Shown one piece after another: positions 47,286-56,854 of a DNA stretch of 64,000 bases (position 1 is the stretch's first letter; the number at the start of each line of letters is the position of its first letter). Source of the DNA: JAGXKT01 sp964531695 (GTDB lineage: Bacteria > Planctomycetota > Phycisphaerae > SM23-33); the NCBI GenBank assembly GCA_964531695.1, contig CAZHEH010000001.1, forward strand, positions 248,001 through 312,000, in the 5' to 3' direction. The translations under genes and the position numbers were made by a program. Below the pieces are notes generated by a model that made no database searches, was not told the origin of the DNA, and worked only from the letters and a program-made list of their open reading frames with translations.

Positions 47286-47963
47286 TCAGTCGTCTTCCTC
47301 CTCGTCGTCGTCATCGCCTTCCGGTGCGTGGGCGATAAACAGCTCCTCCATGGCCGAGAGCCACGCGGGGATGTCCTTCGGCAGGCGGGAGGTGATGAGA
47401 TTCTCGTCGCGGACGACCTCCGCGTCCCGATAGTCCGCCCCGGCGGCCTTCAACTCCTCCACCACGCCGGAGTAGCAGGTCATCTGCTTGTCCTCGACCA
47501 CCCCGGCGGTGATGAGCACCTGCGGGCCGTGGCATATCGCCGCAACCGGCTTGCCGTCCTCGTACATCTCCGCCGCGAATTCGACGATGTCGTCGTCCTC
47601 GCGGATCTTCTCCGGGGCGGCGCCGCCGGGCAGCACCAGCGCGTGGAAGTCCTCCGAGTCCACGTCGTCGACGGCCGCCTGAATCAGCAGGTGCACATCC
47701 GCGTCGTAGGCCTTCACCTCGCCGACCTCGGTTCCGATCACGGTGACCTCGGCGCCGCGGTTGGTCAGGAAGGCCAGCGGCATCATGGCCTCCTGGCTCT
47801 GGAAGCCCTCCCCGGTCAGCATCGCCACCTTCATGCCCGCCAGCGGCAGGCCGGCCTCGCCCATGTCGTCCTCATCGTGGTCGTCGGCGGCCGCACCCAG
47901 CGGCGCCAGCACGAGGCCCGCCACCAGTGCCGCGAACGTCATCGTCAGCAGCATCGTACGCAT
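47286..47963 (-). CDS. Exported DJ-1/PfpI family protein with acidic tail
   Basis: 225 residues, ATG at 47963 with GGGAG eight bases upstream. It starts with a signal peptide (MRTMLLTMTFAALVAGLVLA, then PLGAAA) and an Asp/Glu-rich linker. The DJ-1/PfpI core has the nucleophile elbow AICHGPQVLI with the Cys, and HALVLPGGAAPEKIREDDDI. The C-terminus is a run of Asp and Glu. Family members are chaperone-like, glyoxalase or protease-like; export of this fold is less usual. Confidence 0.88.
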   Translation of the reverse strand: MRTMLLTMTFAALVAGLVLAPLGAAADDHDEDDMGEAGLPLAGMKVAMLTGEGFQSQEAMMPLAFLTNRGAEVTVIGTEVGEVKAYDADVHLLIQAAVDDVDSEDFHALVLPGGAAPEKIREDDDIVEFAAEMYEDGKPVAAICHGPQVLITAGVVEDKQMTCYSGVVEELKAAGADYRDAEVVRDENLITSRLPKDIPAWLSAMEELFIAHAPEGDDDDEEEDD

Positions 47964-48200
47964 AGTCGATCTCCCTGTTTCGGCGTCGGCGCCGAACGTT
48001 CGCCGGCGCGCACCCTGCGCGCGGAACGGCGCCACGCACAAGTCTATGCGCGCGGGCCGAACCGGTCCGTCGCGATCGCCCGCAAGCGGGCCTGAGGCAC
48101 ACGGCCGTGCCTTACGGGACCGTCAAGGCGGCAAAGCCGGAGGCCCGACGCCTCAGGCGGCTGGACGTTCCGGCGCTCGCGTCCGATATCATCTCAGGAG

Positions 48201-48494
48201 ATGCCGCGCCGCAAGCCCATCCAGATCGCCTGCCCCGAGCACCACAAGCTCGTGCGGGGCACATATGCCTGCGAGCCGGACGGCCGGTACGCCCTCGGCG
48301 CGGATGGCAAGTTCTCGCTCGACCTTGTCGAGTGCGACCAGGACGATGGCCGGTGCGCCCAGACCCTCTGTGCCCTGCACCGCTATAACCGCCGCGGCCC
48401 CGGAACCTGGTACCCGGACAGCGTCTACGCCTTGCCCGACCGCTCGGCGGGCGCGCCCGAGCCGCAGCCCGACCCCGACGCCGGGCTGTTCTGA
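48201..48494 (+). CDS. Small Cys-containing protein of unknown function
   Basis: 97 residues with C, H and W clusters (IACPEHHKLVRGTYACEPD, DDGRCAQTLCALHRYNRRG), possibly a metal-binding fold. AGGAG directly touches the ATG, which is too close for a normal ribosome-binding site, so the true start is uncertain. The 237 bp before it and the 289 bp after it (48495-48783) hold nothing I can support. Confidence 0.5.
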   Translation: MPRRKPIQIACPEHHKLVRGTYACEPDGRYALGADGKFSLDLVECDQDDGRCAQTLCALHRYNRRGPGTWYPDSVYALPDRSAGAPEPQPDPDAGLF

Positions 48495-48783
48495 AAGGCG
48501 TCTTGGCACGGAGAAGACGCGGGCCGTGCAGGCGCGGAGCCCAGAACTCGGTCGCTCAGGGCTTCGCGGCCAGGTCCTTGTGGCTTGCCCGGGCAGTACC
48601 TGTGGTCGCCTCCGGCACACTGCGCGCAGCGAGTGGGTCAACGGGGAACGCGACATGGGGTATCGAACGCGCCCGGCTCCCGAACCATCTGCCTTCCGGC
48701 GCGCCGCCCGAATCCGTACAGTCCCCCCCCCGCTCGTTGGCCTTTGCCTGCGCTCTTGGCGATCTCCGCGTTTGGCAGAGCCG

Positions 48784-49821
48784 TCAAGCCGGCAGCTCGA
48801 TCTGCCCCTTGACGGACGTCTCGGGCATGTCGGTCGCCCAATCAAACGCCGCCACGGCCTTCTCGAGCGGAAAGGTGTCGGTGATCAGCGGCTTGACGTC
48901 GATCTTGCCGCTGCCCATCAGTGCCAGGGCCCGCGGGTACACGTGGGCGTAGCGGAAGATCGTCTCGATGGTCGCTTCCTTCACCTGCGCGCCGACCACG
49001 TCGAGCGCCGGCTTCTCGCCCGGCATGCCGATCAGCACAACGCGCCCGCCCGGCCGGAGCGGCTCGAAGACGCTCTCCATCGCCGGCTTCGCACCGCTGG
49101 CCTCGAAGACGATGTCCGCGCCCCAGCCGTCCGTCATCTCGTTGACGACATCGGCCACGTTCCGCTGCTGGACGTTCACCGGCGTGATCGGCCCGAGCGT
49201 GCCCGCCAGGTCGAGCTTGGCCTGCTTGACGTCCGTGATGACCACCCGGCTGCACCCGCCCGCCAGCGCCGCCAGGGCCGTGACCATGCCGATCGTCCCC
49301 GCCCCGAGCACGACGGCCAGGTCGCCCGGCGTGATCCGCGCCTTGGCGGCCGCGTGCATGCCGATCGCCAGCGGCTCGACCATCGCGCCCTCCGGCAATG
49401 AAACGCCCTCGGGCAGCTTGAAGGTGAAGTCGGCCGGGTGGACGACGCTCTCTCTCAGGCAGCCGTGGATCGGCGGCGTCGCCCAGAACCGCACCGCGGG
49501 GTCCAGGTTGTAGATGCCCAGCCGCGCCGCTTTCGAGTTCGGGTCCGGGATGCCCGGCTCCATGCAGACCTTGTCACCGACGCTCAGATGCTCGATCTCG
49601 CCGCCGACCTCGGACACGACGCCCGAGGCCTCGTGGCCGAGCACCATCGGTTCCTCGACGACGAACGGCCCGATCCGCCCGTGGCGGAAGTACTCCACGT
49701 CCGAGCCGCAGATTCCCACGTAGCGGACCTTGATCCGCACGTCGCGCGGCCCGAGCGATTCCTCGATGTCGATGTCCCGCACCGATATGTCGCCGACCTT
49801 CTCCAGGACGACTGCCTTCAT
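48784..49821 (-). CDS. Zinc-type alcohol (polyol) dehydrogenase
   Basis: 345 residues of the medium-chain dehydrogenase family. ATG at 49821 (MKAVVLEKVGDISVRDI) with GAGGAG upstream is preferred over ten upstream codons. The catalytic zinc ligands are in GICGSDVEYF (Cys) and VLGHEASGVV (His, Glu), and the Rossmann motif is VVLGAGTIGMVTALAALAGG. The YFRHGRIG start resembles xylitol/sorbitol dehydrogenases. The structural zinc Cys cluster is not visible, as in the sorbitol-dehydrogenase branch. Confidence 0.9.
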   Translation of the reverse strand: MKAVVLEKVGDISVRDIDIEESLGPRDVRIKVRYVGICGSDVEYFRHGRIGPFVVEEPMVLGHEASGVVSEVGGEIEHLSVGDKVCMEPGIPDPNSKAARLGIYNLDPAVRFWATPPIHGCLRESVVHPADFTFKLPEGVSLPEGAMVEPLAIGMHAAAKARITPGDLAVVLGAGTIGMVTALAALAGGCSRVVITDVKQAKLDLAGTLGPITPVNVQQRNVADVVNEMTDGWGADIVFEASGAKPAMESVFEPLRPGGRVVLIGMPGEKPALDVVGAQVKEATIETIFRYAHVYPRALALMGSGKIDVKPLITDTFPLEKAVAAFDWATDMPETSVKGQIELPA

Positions 49822-49847
49822 GTCATGCTCCTCGAGCTTCGTTCGCG

Positions 49848-51686
49848 TCATTCCGCCGGGAAGATCATCGCCTCGGCGAACTCCATCTGAAAGCCGGCAT
49901 CCTGGGAAAGCTGCACGTGGCGCGCGCCGCGGGCCAGCTCCTGGGCGCGGGCGCGGGCCCGCACGCTGAGCAGCGTCGCCTTCGCCCCGGCCAGCGAGGT
50001 ATTGCCCACGTAGCCGATGCGGTCGTGCGGCACCTCCGGCGGCAGCAGGCCGATCCGCTGGGCCTTCGAGCGCCGCACGAAGCTGCCGAACCCGCCGGCG
50101 ATCAGCACGCGATGCAGCGCTTCCGGCTCCAGCCCGGCCTGCCGCAGCAGGATCCGCACGCCCGCGCGGATCGCGCCGGCGGCCAATTGCAGCTCGCGGA
50201 TGTCCTTCTGCGTCAGCGCCACGCGGCGGCCGTCCGCCTCCGCGATCAGGAACTCGCCCTGCCCGTCGCCGCCCTCGCCCACTCGGGCCCGAAGCGCCTC
50301 GGGCAGGTGCCGCGGCAGCTCCTCGCCGGTCCGCAGGCGGCCTTCGGGGCTCAGGACGCCCGCGTCCAGCAGCCCAGCCGCCAGGTCGATCAACGCCGTG
50401 CCGCAGATGCCCACCGGCGCCCGCCCGCCGATCACGCTGAACTCGACGTCGTCGTTGAGCACGATCTTCTCGATCGCGCCGCCGGAGGCCCGCATGCCGC
50501 AGGAGATCCGCGCGCCTTCGAAGGCCGGCCCGGCCGCGGTCGAGGCGGCCCAGAGCTGCCCGTCATGCGCCAGCGCGATCTCTCCGTTCGTGCCGATGTC
50601 GATCATCAGCGTCGGCCCGGACGCCTCGGACAGCCGCGTGACGAGCACGCCCGCCACGGCGTCCCCGCCGACGAACCCGCCGATCACGGGCAGCACGTAC
50701 GCCGACGCCCGCGGGTGCAGCTCCAGGCCGATCTCCCGCGCCGGCAGCAGCAGACCCCGCTGGTGGGCCGGCACGAACGGCACCGCCCCGAGCTGCGTCA
50801 CGTCCAAGCCGCACAGCAGGTGTTGCATCGTCGTGTTGCCCGCGAAGGCCGCCTCGTACACGCCAGCGCGCGCCGCGCCGCCGTCGGCACAGAGCCGGTC
50901 GACCATCTCGGAAACGGCGCCGACGATCTCTCGCTGCAGCTCGCCGGTGCAGTCCGGGCAGGAGCCGCTGTGCGAGATGCGGCTCAGGACGTCGTCGCCG
51001 AAGCGGACCTGCGGGTTCATGTCGCTGGCGATGGCCCGCTCCTCACCCGTGCGAAGGTCGAGCAGAGAGCCGACGAGCGTCGTCGTGCCGATGTCGAACG
51101 CGACGCCGAAACACTCACCCGTCGTGTCACCGGGCTCGAAGTCGATGAGCGTGTGGTCCGCCAGCACGGCCGTGCCCGCGAAGCCGCCTTCGCGCAGGCA
51201 CGCGGGCAGGTCACGAAGCATCGCCAGCGGCGCGTCGATCTCGCCCACGACCGCTTCGAGACGCTCCAGGTCCGGGGCGTGGTCGTCGAGTGTCGGCTCG
51301 GGGAGCCGCACGTGGACCTTGCGCACGGCCGGGGCGACCTCGCCGGCGGCGCCGGCCTGTCGCTCGGCGAGGATCTTGTGCACGTCCCCCGCCCGGCTGG
51401 CCGCGGGCACGGACACCACGCACTCGCAGCAGATGGCCCCCTGGCAGGCCAGCCGCCAGCCCTCGGCGACCTCGGCATCGCCCAGGGCGGCGCGCTCGGC
51501 CGCTACGGGCTCGGGGGCGCCGGCGGTGAACTGAACGCGGCACTTGCCGCACGTGCCGCGGCCCCCGCAGGGCGTCTCGACGGGCAGCCCGGCGCGGGCG
51601 GCGGCCTCGACGACCTTCGTGCCCGGCAGGACGTAGACGCTCCGCCCGTGGGGCTGGAACGTCACCTTCACTTCCTTCGCGTGCAT
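49848..51686 (-). CDS. ASKHA-domain corrinoid-activating 2Fe-2S protein (RamA/RACE type)
   Basis: 612 residues. N-terminal ferredoxin with cluster ligands Cys40, Cys46, Cys49 and Cys81 (ETPCGGRGTCGKCRV, then LACQ). A linker follows, then an ASKHA ATPase: VAFDIGTTTLVGSLLDL, AFAGNTTMQHLL and LMIDIGTNGEIALAHDG. Relatives reactivate oxidised cob(II)alamin in methyltransferase systems, using ATP and low-potential electrons. ATG at 51686 has GGAG eight bases upstream. No corrinoid protein or methyltransferase is nearby. It is probably cotranscribed with the dehydrogenase at 48784 (26-bp gap). Confidence 0.9.
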   Translation of the reverse strand: MHAKEVKVTFQPHGRSVYVLPGTKVVEAAARAGLPVETPCGGRGTCGKCRVQFTAGAPEPVAAERAALGDAEVAEGWRLACQGAICCECVVSVPAASRAGDVHKILAERQAGAAGEVAPAVRKVHVRLPEPTLDDHAPDLERLEAVVGEIDAPLAMLRDLPACLREGGFAGTAVLADHTLIDFEPGDTTGECFGVAFDIGTTTLVGSLLDLRTGEERAIASDMNPQVRFGDDVLSRISHSGSCPDCTGELQREIVGAVSEMVDRLCADGGAARAGVYEAAFAGNTTMQHLLCGLDVTQLGAVPFVPAHQRGLLLPAREIGLELHPRASAYVLPVIGGFVGGDAVAGVLVTRLSEASGPTLMIDIGTNGEIALAHDGQLWAASTAAGPAFEGARISCGMRASGGAIEKIVLNDDVEFSVIGGRAPVGICGTALIDLAAGLLDAGVLSPEGRLRTGEELPRHLPEALRARVGEGGDGQGEFLIAEADGRRVALTQKDIRELQLAAGAIRAGVRILLRQAGLEPEALHRVLIAGGFGSFVRRSKAQRIGLLPPEVPHDRIGYVGNTSLAGAKATLLSVRARARAQELARGARHVQLSQDAGFQMEFAEAMIFPAE

Positions 51687-51984
51687 CCGGACGACTCCGA
51701 TTTCGCTCGGGGCAGGTTCCCAGGCGGGGCAGGATTGGAATCTTACGCATCCTTCCCCTGTCGCGGAAACTGGAAATCCGAAGCACGGAACCCGCACTAA
51801 GGCCGAAGCGGCAACTTCGAGCGCCGTCGCTTCGCCGCGGAGAGTATGCCGCGGATGCCATTGTCGCTGGCCGCTTGTGTCGGATTTCGGACTTGCGGTT
51901 CGGCTTGCGGGGCCGGTCCCGGCCTTGTCGCCCCCTCCCGCGGGTTCTACACTCAGCCGCACCGAGGGAGAAAGGGAAAGTGCA
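51687..51984. other. Divergent intergenic region with short planctomycete-style repeats
   Basis: 298 bp between the ASKHA gene and the VWA gene, with no gene. It contains AAATCCGAAGCACGGAACCC at about 51774-51793 and, in opposite sense, a near-duplicated TTCGGACTTGCGG/TTCGGCTTGCGG at about 51886-51910. A GGATTTCGGA-type motif of this sort recurs in many planctomycete genomes. No promoter could be fixed. Confidence 0.35.
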
Positions 51985-54501
51985 GTGACGCTCGCGGCCG
52001 GCATTCCGCTCCGCTTCGCTCAGCCGTGGTGGCTGCTCGCTCTGCTGGCGGCCGGGGTGCCGATCCTGCTGGCCGTGCGGGGCCGGCGCCGTGGTTGGTC
52101 GATCCCCATCGCGAGCGTGGCGTTGCAGGTGTTGGCCGTCGGGCTCGTCGCGTGCGCTCTGGCCGGCCCGCGGGCGCCGCTCGGGCCCGGCGCCCGGAAG
52201 CCGCTGCTGCTGCTCACCGACGCGTCCGAGTCCGTCCGGGGCCAGGAGGCGGCGCCATGGCCCGACGACCTGCCGGTCGAGCGGCGGCACTTCGCGGCGA
52301 CCATCGCCCCGCCGGGCGCTGCGATGGACACATCCGCCACGCGGCTGGCGCCCGCCCTGCAGCTCGCCCGTGCCCGTGCCGACGAACTTGCCGGCGTGGT
52401 GCTGCGCACCGACGGGCAGTTCCAGGATGATTGGGCACCCGCCGCCCGCGCGCTGGGCGCGACCGGCCTGCCCGTGGCCGTCGTGCCCATGACGGCGCCC
52501 GGCGATGACGCCCGCGTGGCCGCTTTCACGGCCGAGCGCGAGCCCGGCGGCGAACGCCCCGGGGTCCGCCTCCGCGCGACCGTAACGGCAAGCGCCGGCA
52601 CCGTGCGGCAGCTATCCCTTCGGCGAGTAGGCCCGGGCGAGCGGATCTTCCCGCCGCGGCGCGTCGAGCTGGCGGCCGGGGAGTCCGCGACGATTCGGCT
52701 TACGGACACCGACGCCCCGCCCGGCGAGGCGGCGCTCTACGAGGCGCGTCTGCTCGGGCGCGACGCCTTCGCCGAGAACGACGCCCGGCAGGCCCTGGCC
52801 CTGCCGGAATCGCGCCGCGTGGCGTGGGTGGCCCGCGACGGCTACGAGCGACCGGGCCTGGCCGAGCGGCTCCGCCCGCACGCCGCGCTCGATCCGCTGC
52901 CGCCCGCGGACGCCCCGCGAGAGGCGCCCGGCTGGGCGGACTACGCGGCCGTGGTGCTGGTCGACGCCGAGGGGCTGCTGCTCGACGCCGAGCAACGTGC
53001 CGCGCTGGCCGGGTACGTCCGCGACGGCGGCGGGCTGCTCCAGGTCGGCACGGGTCCGCACCGCTCGCCCGCCGATCGGGAAGACGCGCTGAACCGAATC
53101 GCCGCCTTGGCCGCTCGCCCGTACGAGCGAACGCCGCTGAAGGTCGTCGTCGCGTTGGACGCGTCGGGCTCGATGTCCCGCCCGGCCGCGGGGGCAGCCG
53201 AGCGCTTCTCCCTCGCCGCACAGGCCGTGCTGGCGCTGGAGGACCACCTCACGCCGCGCGACGCCCTGGCCGTCGTCACCTTCGCGGGCAAGCCGTGGGT
53301 CCGATACGACAGCGGCGGCGGGCGGCCGGATTTCGCGGCCGTGCAGGACGCCCTGCGACAGGTGCGCCCGGCCGGGCCGACGCGCGTCTTGCCCGCGCTG
53401 CGGAAGGCGGTGGGATTGGCATCAGGCGACGAGCGCGAGACGCTCGTCATCCTCCTCAGCGACCTGCTGGACGAGCGGTTCGACGCGGAAGAGGCGGCCG
53501 GGCTGTTCGTGCCCGAAACGCACCTTGCGGTCGTCGTCGCCGGGCCGGCGGAGGAACCCCGGCAGGCGCCGCTGCGGCAGCTCGCGGCGCGGGTTGAGGC
53601 GCCGCTTCGCACGGCCGACGACCTGGGACAACTCGGCGACATGTTCGTCGAGTTCCTCCAGCGTTTGCGTGGCGACCCGCTACGTCGCGGCAGCTTTCCA
53701 GTCGAGGCGGCGGGCGGCTCAGGCCTGACGGACCCCGCCGCGGCTCTGTCTCCGCTGGCGGCGTATATCGTCTCGAAGCCGCATGATGAGGCGGACGTAC
53801 TGCTGCGCGTGCTCCCGGCCGGAGCGGCGGGAGCGGGCGAGCCGCTGCTCGCGCGCCGCCGGGCCGTGCTGGGGGCGTGCACCTCGCTGGCCGTGCCGCT
53901 GCGGGAGCTGGAAGCGACCGGCAATGGGCTGAATGCACTTCTGGCCGGCGAACTGCGCCGGGTGCTGCGTCCGCCCCGCCGGCCGGGCTTCAGCGGCCGC
54001 GCGCGGGACGAGGGCGAGCGCGTGCGGGTGCGCATCCGCGCCGTGGAGCCCGGCCGACTGCCCGAGCAGTGGCCGCGAGACGGGCTGGAGCTGCTCGCCA
54101 CGCTGGCCGGCGCCGAGGGCGAGCCGCTCGTCGAGCAGCCACTGCGGCAGACGGCGCCCGGCGTGTACGAGGGGGAGTTGCCGGCCCCGGCCGGGCCCGC
54201 GGCCGTGACGGTCCGCGAGCGGGAAGCCGAAGGGCCGATCGTGTGGCGCGGCACGCTCGGACAGGGCTACGCCGCCGAGTTCGCGGCCATCGGGCCGAAC
54301 CGGGAGAATCTGCGTCGGCTGGCCGACTTGACCGGCGGGCGGATCACGCCCCCGGACGAGATGGCGTCGCTGTCCCGTGCGTGGGCCGCAGAGCGGTACC
54401 GGCCCATCGCGGCGTATGTGCTGGCGGCCGCACTGGCGATGATGCTGGCCGAATGGGCACTGACCCGCGTACGACGAAACGCTACGCGAGCTTCTCGATG
54501 A
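51985..54501 (+). CDS. Membrane protein with VWA domain (BatA/glutamine-amidotransferase-like type)
   Basis: 838 residues from GTG at 51985 (TLAAGIPLRFAQPWWLLALL), chosen for the upstream GGGAAAG; the frame stays open 108 bp further without support. Two hydrophobic helices at the N-terminus, a periplasmic-type alpha/beta region with a receiver of the GATase-like kind (YAAVVLVDAEGLLLDAEQRA), a VWA domain with MIDAS DASGSM (Asp392), a long beta-rich region, and a C-terminal helix. Similar large proteins are common in planctomycetes beside MoxR/BatA genes; no MoxR is in this window. It ends 20 bp inside the convergent PilZ gene. Confidence 0.85.
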   Translation: MTLAAGIPLRFAQPWWLLALLAAGVPILLAVRGRRRGWSIPIASVALQVLAVGLVACALAGPRAPLGPGARKPLLLLTDASESVRGQEAAPWPDDLPVERRHFAATIAPPGAAMDTSATRLAPALQLARARADELAGVVLRTDGQFQDDWAPAARALGATGLPVAVVPMTAPGDDARVAAFTAEREPGGERPGVRLRATVTASAGTVRQLSLRRVGPGERIFPPRRVELAAGESATIRLTDTDAPPGEAALYEARLLGRDAFAENDARQALALPESRRVAWVARDGYERPGLAERLRPHAALDPLPPADAPREAPGWADYAAVVLVDAEGLLLDAEQRAALAGYVRDGGGLLQVGTGPHRSPADREDALNRIAALAARPYERTPLKVVVALDASGSMSRPAAGAAERFSLAAQAVLALEDHLTPRDALAVVTFAGKPWVRYDSGGGRPDFAAVQDALRQVRPAGPTRVLPALRKAVGLASGDERETLVILLSDLLDERFDAEEAAGLFVPETHLAVVVAGPAEEPRQAPLRQLAARVEAPLRTADDLGQLGDMFVEFLQRLRGDPLRRGSFPVEAAGGSGLTDPAAALSPLAAYIVSKPHDEADVLLRVLPAGAAGAGEPLLARRRAVLGACTSLAVPLRELEATGNGLNALLAGELRRVLRPPRRPGFSGRARDEGERVRVRIRAVEPGRLPEQWPRDGLELLATLAGAEGEPLVEQPLRQTAPGVYEGELPAPAGPAAVTVREREAEGPIVWRGTLGQGYAAEFAAIGPNRENLRRLADLTGGRITPPDEMASLSRAWAAERYRPIAAYVLAAALAMMLAEWALTRVRRNATRASR

Positions 54502-54817
54502 AGTGCAGCCCGACGCCGAGGAGCTGGCCGATCTCCTGGGTTCGTACGACGCGGCCGCGGTAGCGGACCTTCCGGCGCTGCCCCCGCCGAACGTGCCCGT
54601 GGGCAACCTTGGGCAACTCAAGCTCGACCACAAGCTCCGCGGCCGATACCAATTCTTCCCGCCACGGCAGAATCAGGAGCACGCCGTCCGCGGATAGATT
54701 GCTGGTCCGGCCCAGGGCGAGGGCATGGCCGCGCTTGTCGAGCACGGCCGCCCGGTGGACGGCGGGCACGCGCTGGGACAAGCGGCGTTCTGCGGTTCCG
54801 GCTTGAGTGTCGGGCAT
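54482..54817 (-). CDS. PilZ domain protein
   Basis: 111 residues from ATG at 54817 with GGAG eight bases upstream; a GTG at 54910 would add 31 residues but lacks a ribosome-binding site and overlaps the next gene. It has the cyclic di-GMP motif RxxxR (RRLSQRVP, residues 11-18) and NLSADG (40-45). It is a likely receptor for the messenger made by the GGDEF protein at 45341. The 3' end overlaps the VWA gene tail to tail. Confidence 0.85.
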   Translation of the reverse strand: MPDTQAGTAERRLSQRVPAVHRAAVLDKRGHALALGRTSNLSADGVLLILPWREELVSAAELVVELELPKVAHGHVRRGQRRKVRYRGRVVRTQEIGQLLGVGLHFIEKLA

Positions 54818-54893
54818 GCGGCGGCTCCGATCCGAGCTACGTCCGTTGCCTACTTCGGCCAATCGCCGCCACGCCTCCAACAACGAACTGCGC

Positions 54894-56201
54894 CTACTCC
54901 TTTTCCGCACTTACCCCGAAGGCCACCAGTTGTCCGCCGCGGTCCTTGCACAGCAGCACGCCATGGCCGAGAGTGACGTGCGGGTAGCACACGTCGCGGA
55001 CCACGCCTCGGACACGGGACAGCTCGCGGTACTCGTCGGCCGCGGCGTCCACCAGCGCCACGTCCCCGCGGCCGAAGGCGATGACCTTGTCGTCGCCGGT
55101 CACGAGGCACGTGCCGTGGTCGAACCGCCCGCCGCTCCAGATCTCCTCCCCGTCGGCGACGTTCAGGCACCTGAGCTTGCCATGGACCAGGAACACCCGG
55201 CCGCCGTGAACCACCGGGCTGCCGACCTTGGCGTGCGAGCGGGTGATCCAAAGCCGCTCGGCGCCTTTGAGCGAAATCTCGAACATGGCCGTGCGGCTGA
55301 TGTTGTAGCTGGACGTGACGATGACGCGGTTGTCGATCACCGCCGGCGTGGGCGTGTTGTTCGCGAAGTGCGTCTGCCACGGGATCTTGGCGATCGTCTC
55401 GCCCTCGTGGCCCTTGTCGATCCGCACCACGACGAGATGCCGCAGCGCGAGGTTGGCCACGCAGGGCACGCCCTCGGCGGTCAGCAGGACGGGCCCGCTG
55501 GTGTGCCCGGCCGGCTCCTTGTACTGCGAGCCCCACAGCGGCTTGCCCGTCCGCTTGTCGAAGGCCATGAGGGTGCCGCGGGCGGGGCTGCCGACCTCGA
55601 CGATCAGAGCGTCGCCGTGGATCAACGGCGAGGTCGCGTAGCCGTAGTCGCGCCGCCCGCCGCCGGCATCCGGGCGCTGCGGCACTTCGTACTCGTCGTA
55701 GAAGCTCAGGTTCCAGACCGGCTCCCCCTTCTTGCGGGTGTTCCAGCAGTGCAGACGCCCGTCGATGCTGACCGTGTACAGGTAGCCCGTGTCCGGGTCG
55801 TATGTCGGCGTGGCGTTGGGGCCGCCGTACCGGCCGGTGTCTCCCCTGCGGTGCCGCCCCTGCCAGCGGCTCGGATACGCCCGCTGCCATCGCACGTCCC
55901 CGCTCCGCAGGTCCAGGCACCGCAGTATGTCCTTGCCACGGTCGCGGCGGTGGTCCTTCGGACCGTCGTAGCCCAAGACGTACACGGCATCGCCGCCGAT
56001 GACGGGCGAGGTACAGCCCGCTCCGACGTTCCTCGCCCACAGCCGCTCCGGCGGCCAGCCCTCGGGGTGTCCCGACGGCTCGGCCGTCACGCCGGCGCGC
56101 GACGGGCCGCGCCACTGAGGCCAGTCCGCCGCGCTCGCCACCACGCCCGCCAACACCGCCCCCGCCGCCAGAACCGCGATCGCCGCCGAAGATCGCCGCA
56201 T
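54894..56201 (-). CDS. Secreted PQQ-type beta-propeller protein
   Basis: 435 residues, ATG at 56201 with AAGGAG seven bases upstream and a signal peptide (AAIAVLAAGAVLAGVVASAA). It begins with the motif ADWPQWRGPSRAGVTAEPS, typical of planctomycete outer-membrane-assembly BamB-like/PQQ propellers. Blade motifs include DPDTGYLYTVSIDGRLHCWN and DKRTGKPLWG. A catalytic PQQ site is not evident, so it may be a structural or binding protein. Confidence 0.88.
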   Translation of the reverse strand: MRRSSAAIAVLAAGAVLAGVVASAADWPQWRGPSRAGVTAEPSGHPEGWPPERLWARNVGAGCTSPVIGGDAVYVLGYDGPKDHRRDRGKDILRCLDLRSGDVRWQRAYPSRWQGRHRRGDTGRYGGPNATPTYDPDTGYLYTVSIDGRLHCWNTRKKGEPVWNLSFYDEYEVPQRPDAGGGRRDYGYATSPLIHGDALIVEVGSPARGTLMAFDKRTGKPLWGSQYKEPAGHTSGPVLLTAEGVPCVANLALRHLVVVRIDKGHEGETIAKIPWQTHFANNTPTPAVIDNRVIVTSSYNISRTAMFEISLKGAERLWITRSHAKVGSPVVHGGRVFLVHGKLRCLNVADGEEIWSGGRFDHGTCLVTGDDKVIAFGRGDVALVDAAADEYRELSRVRGVVRDVCYPHVTLGHGVLLCKDRGGQLVAFGVSAEKE

Positions 56202-56338
56202 CTTCTCGCTCCTTGCCGGGGAACCGGGGCGAATTCGCTGGCCCGCCCTCCGACGACCTGACGATAGCATATCCAGCGGCTTGACGCACCTCCGGCGCCC
56301 GCCCGAACCGACCCGTCGTCTCTTGGGAGGCCGGTCCA

Positions 56339-56854
56339 ATGCCCCTGCGGCTATTCGACAGCCAGTACCGTCGCCACCGTCTGCAGTACGTGCTGCAAAG
56401 CGTCTTGGCGGGCATCGCGATGATCGTCGTGCTGGCCGGGCTGCGGAGCATCTCCAACGCCGCCGTCATCGCCTCGCTCGGGGCGAGTACCTTCATCGTC
56501 TTCGCCCTGCCGGCGCAGAAGTCCTCCCGGGCCCGGTTCCTGATCGGCGGGTACGCCGTCGGCGTGGCGGCCGGGGCGCTCGGGTGGTGGCTCGCGCGCG
56601 TCGTGCCCATGCCCCCGCAACTCGGGCCCATTCAGGATCCGCACGACGTCGTTTTCGGGGCCTTCTCCGTGGGGCTCGCGCTGTTCGTGATGGTCGTGAC
56701 GAACACGGAGCATCCCCCGGCGGCGGGGCTGGCGCTGGGGTTCGCGATCCTCGATCAACTGACCTGGCTGACGGTCGCTGTGGTGCTCGCGGGCATCACG
56801 GCGCTATGGCTCGTGAAGGCCGCGATGCGACCCGTCCTGCGCGATCTGCTCTGA
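56339..56854 (+). CDS. HPP family integral membrane protein
   Basis: 171 residues, four to five hydrophobic helices. The family motif is NTEHPPAAGLALGF; a second conserved segment is ASLGASTFIVFALPAQKSSR. GGAGG lies eight bases before ATG at 56339. HPP proteins are linked to nitrite or other anion transport in plants and cyanobacteria; the substrate here is unknown. It is divergent from the PQQ protein. Confidence 0.87.
   Translation: MPLRLFDSQYRRHRLQYVLQSVLAGIAMIVVLAGLRSISNAAVIASLGASTFIVFALPAQKSSRARFLIGGYAVGVAAGALGWWLARVVPMPPQLGPIQDPHDVVFGAFSVGLALFVMVVTNTEHPPAAGLALGFAILDQLTWLTVAVVLAGITALWLVKAAMRPVLRDLL

Noticed and set aside
48107..48388. 93-codon frame overlapping the small Cys-containing gene
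   Set aside because: It competes with 48201-48494, which has the more protein-like sequence.
51877..51984. Longer N-terminus for the VWA protein
   Set aside because: No ribosome-binding site, and the added residues are unlike a membrane start; GTG at 51985 is better supported.
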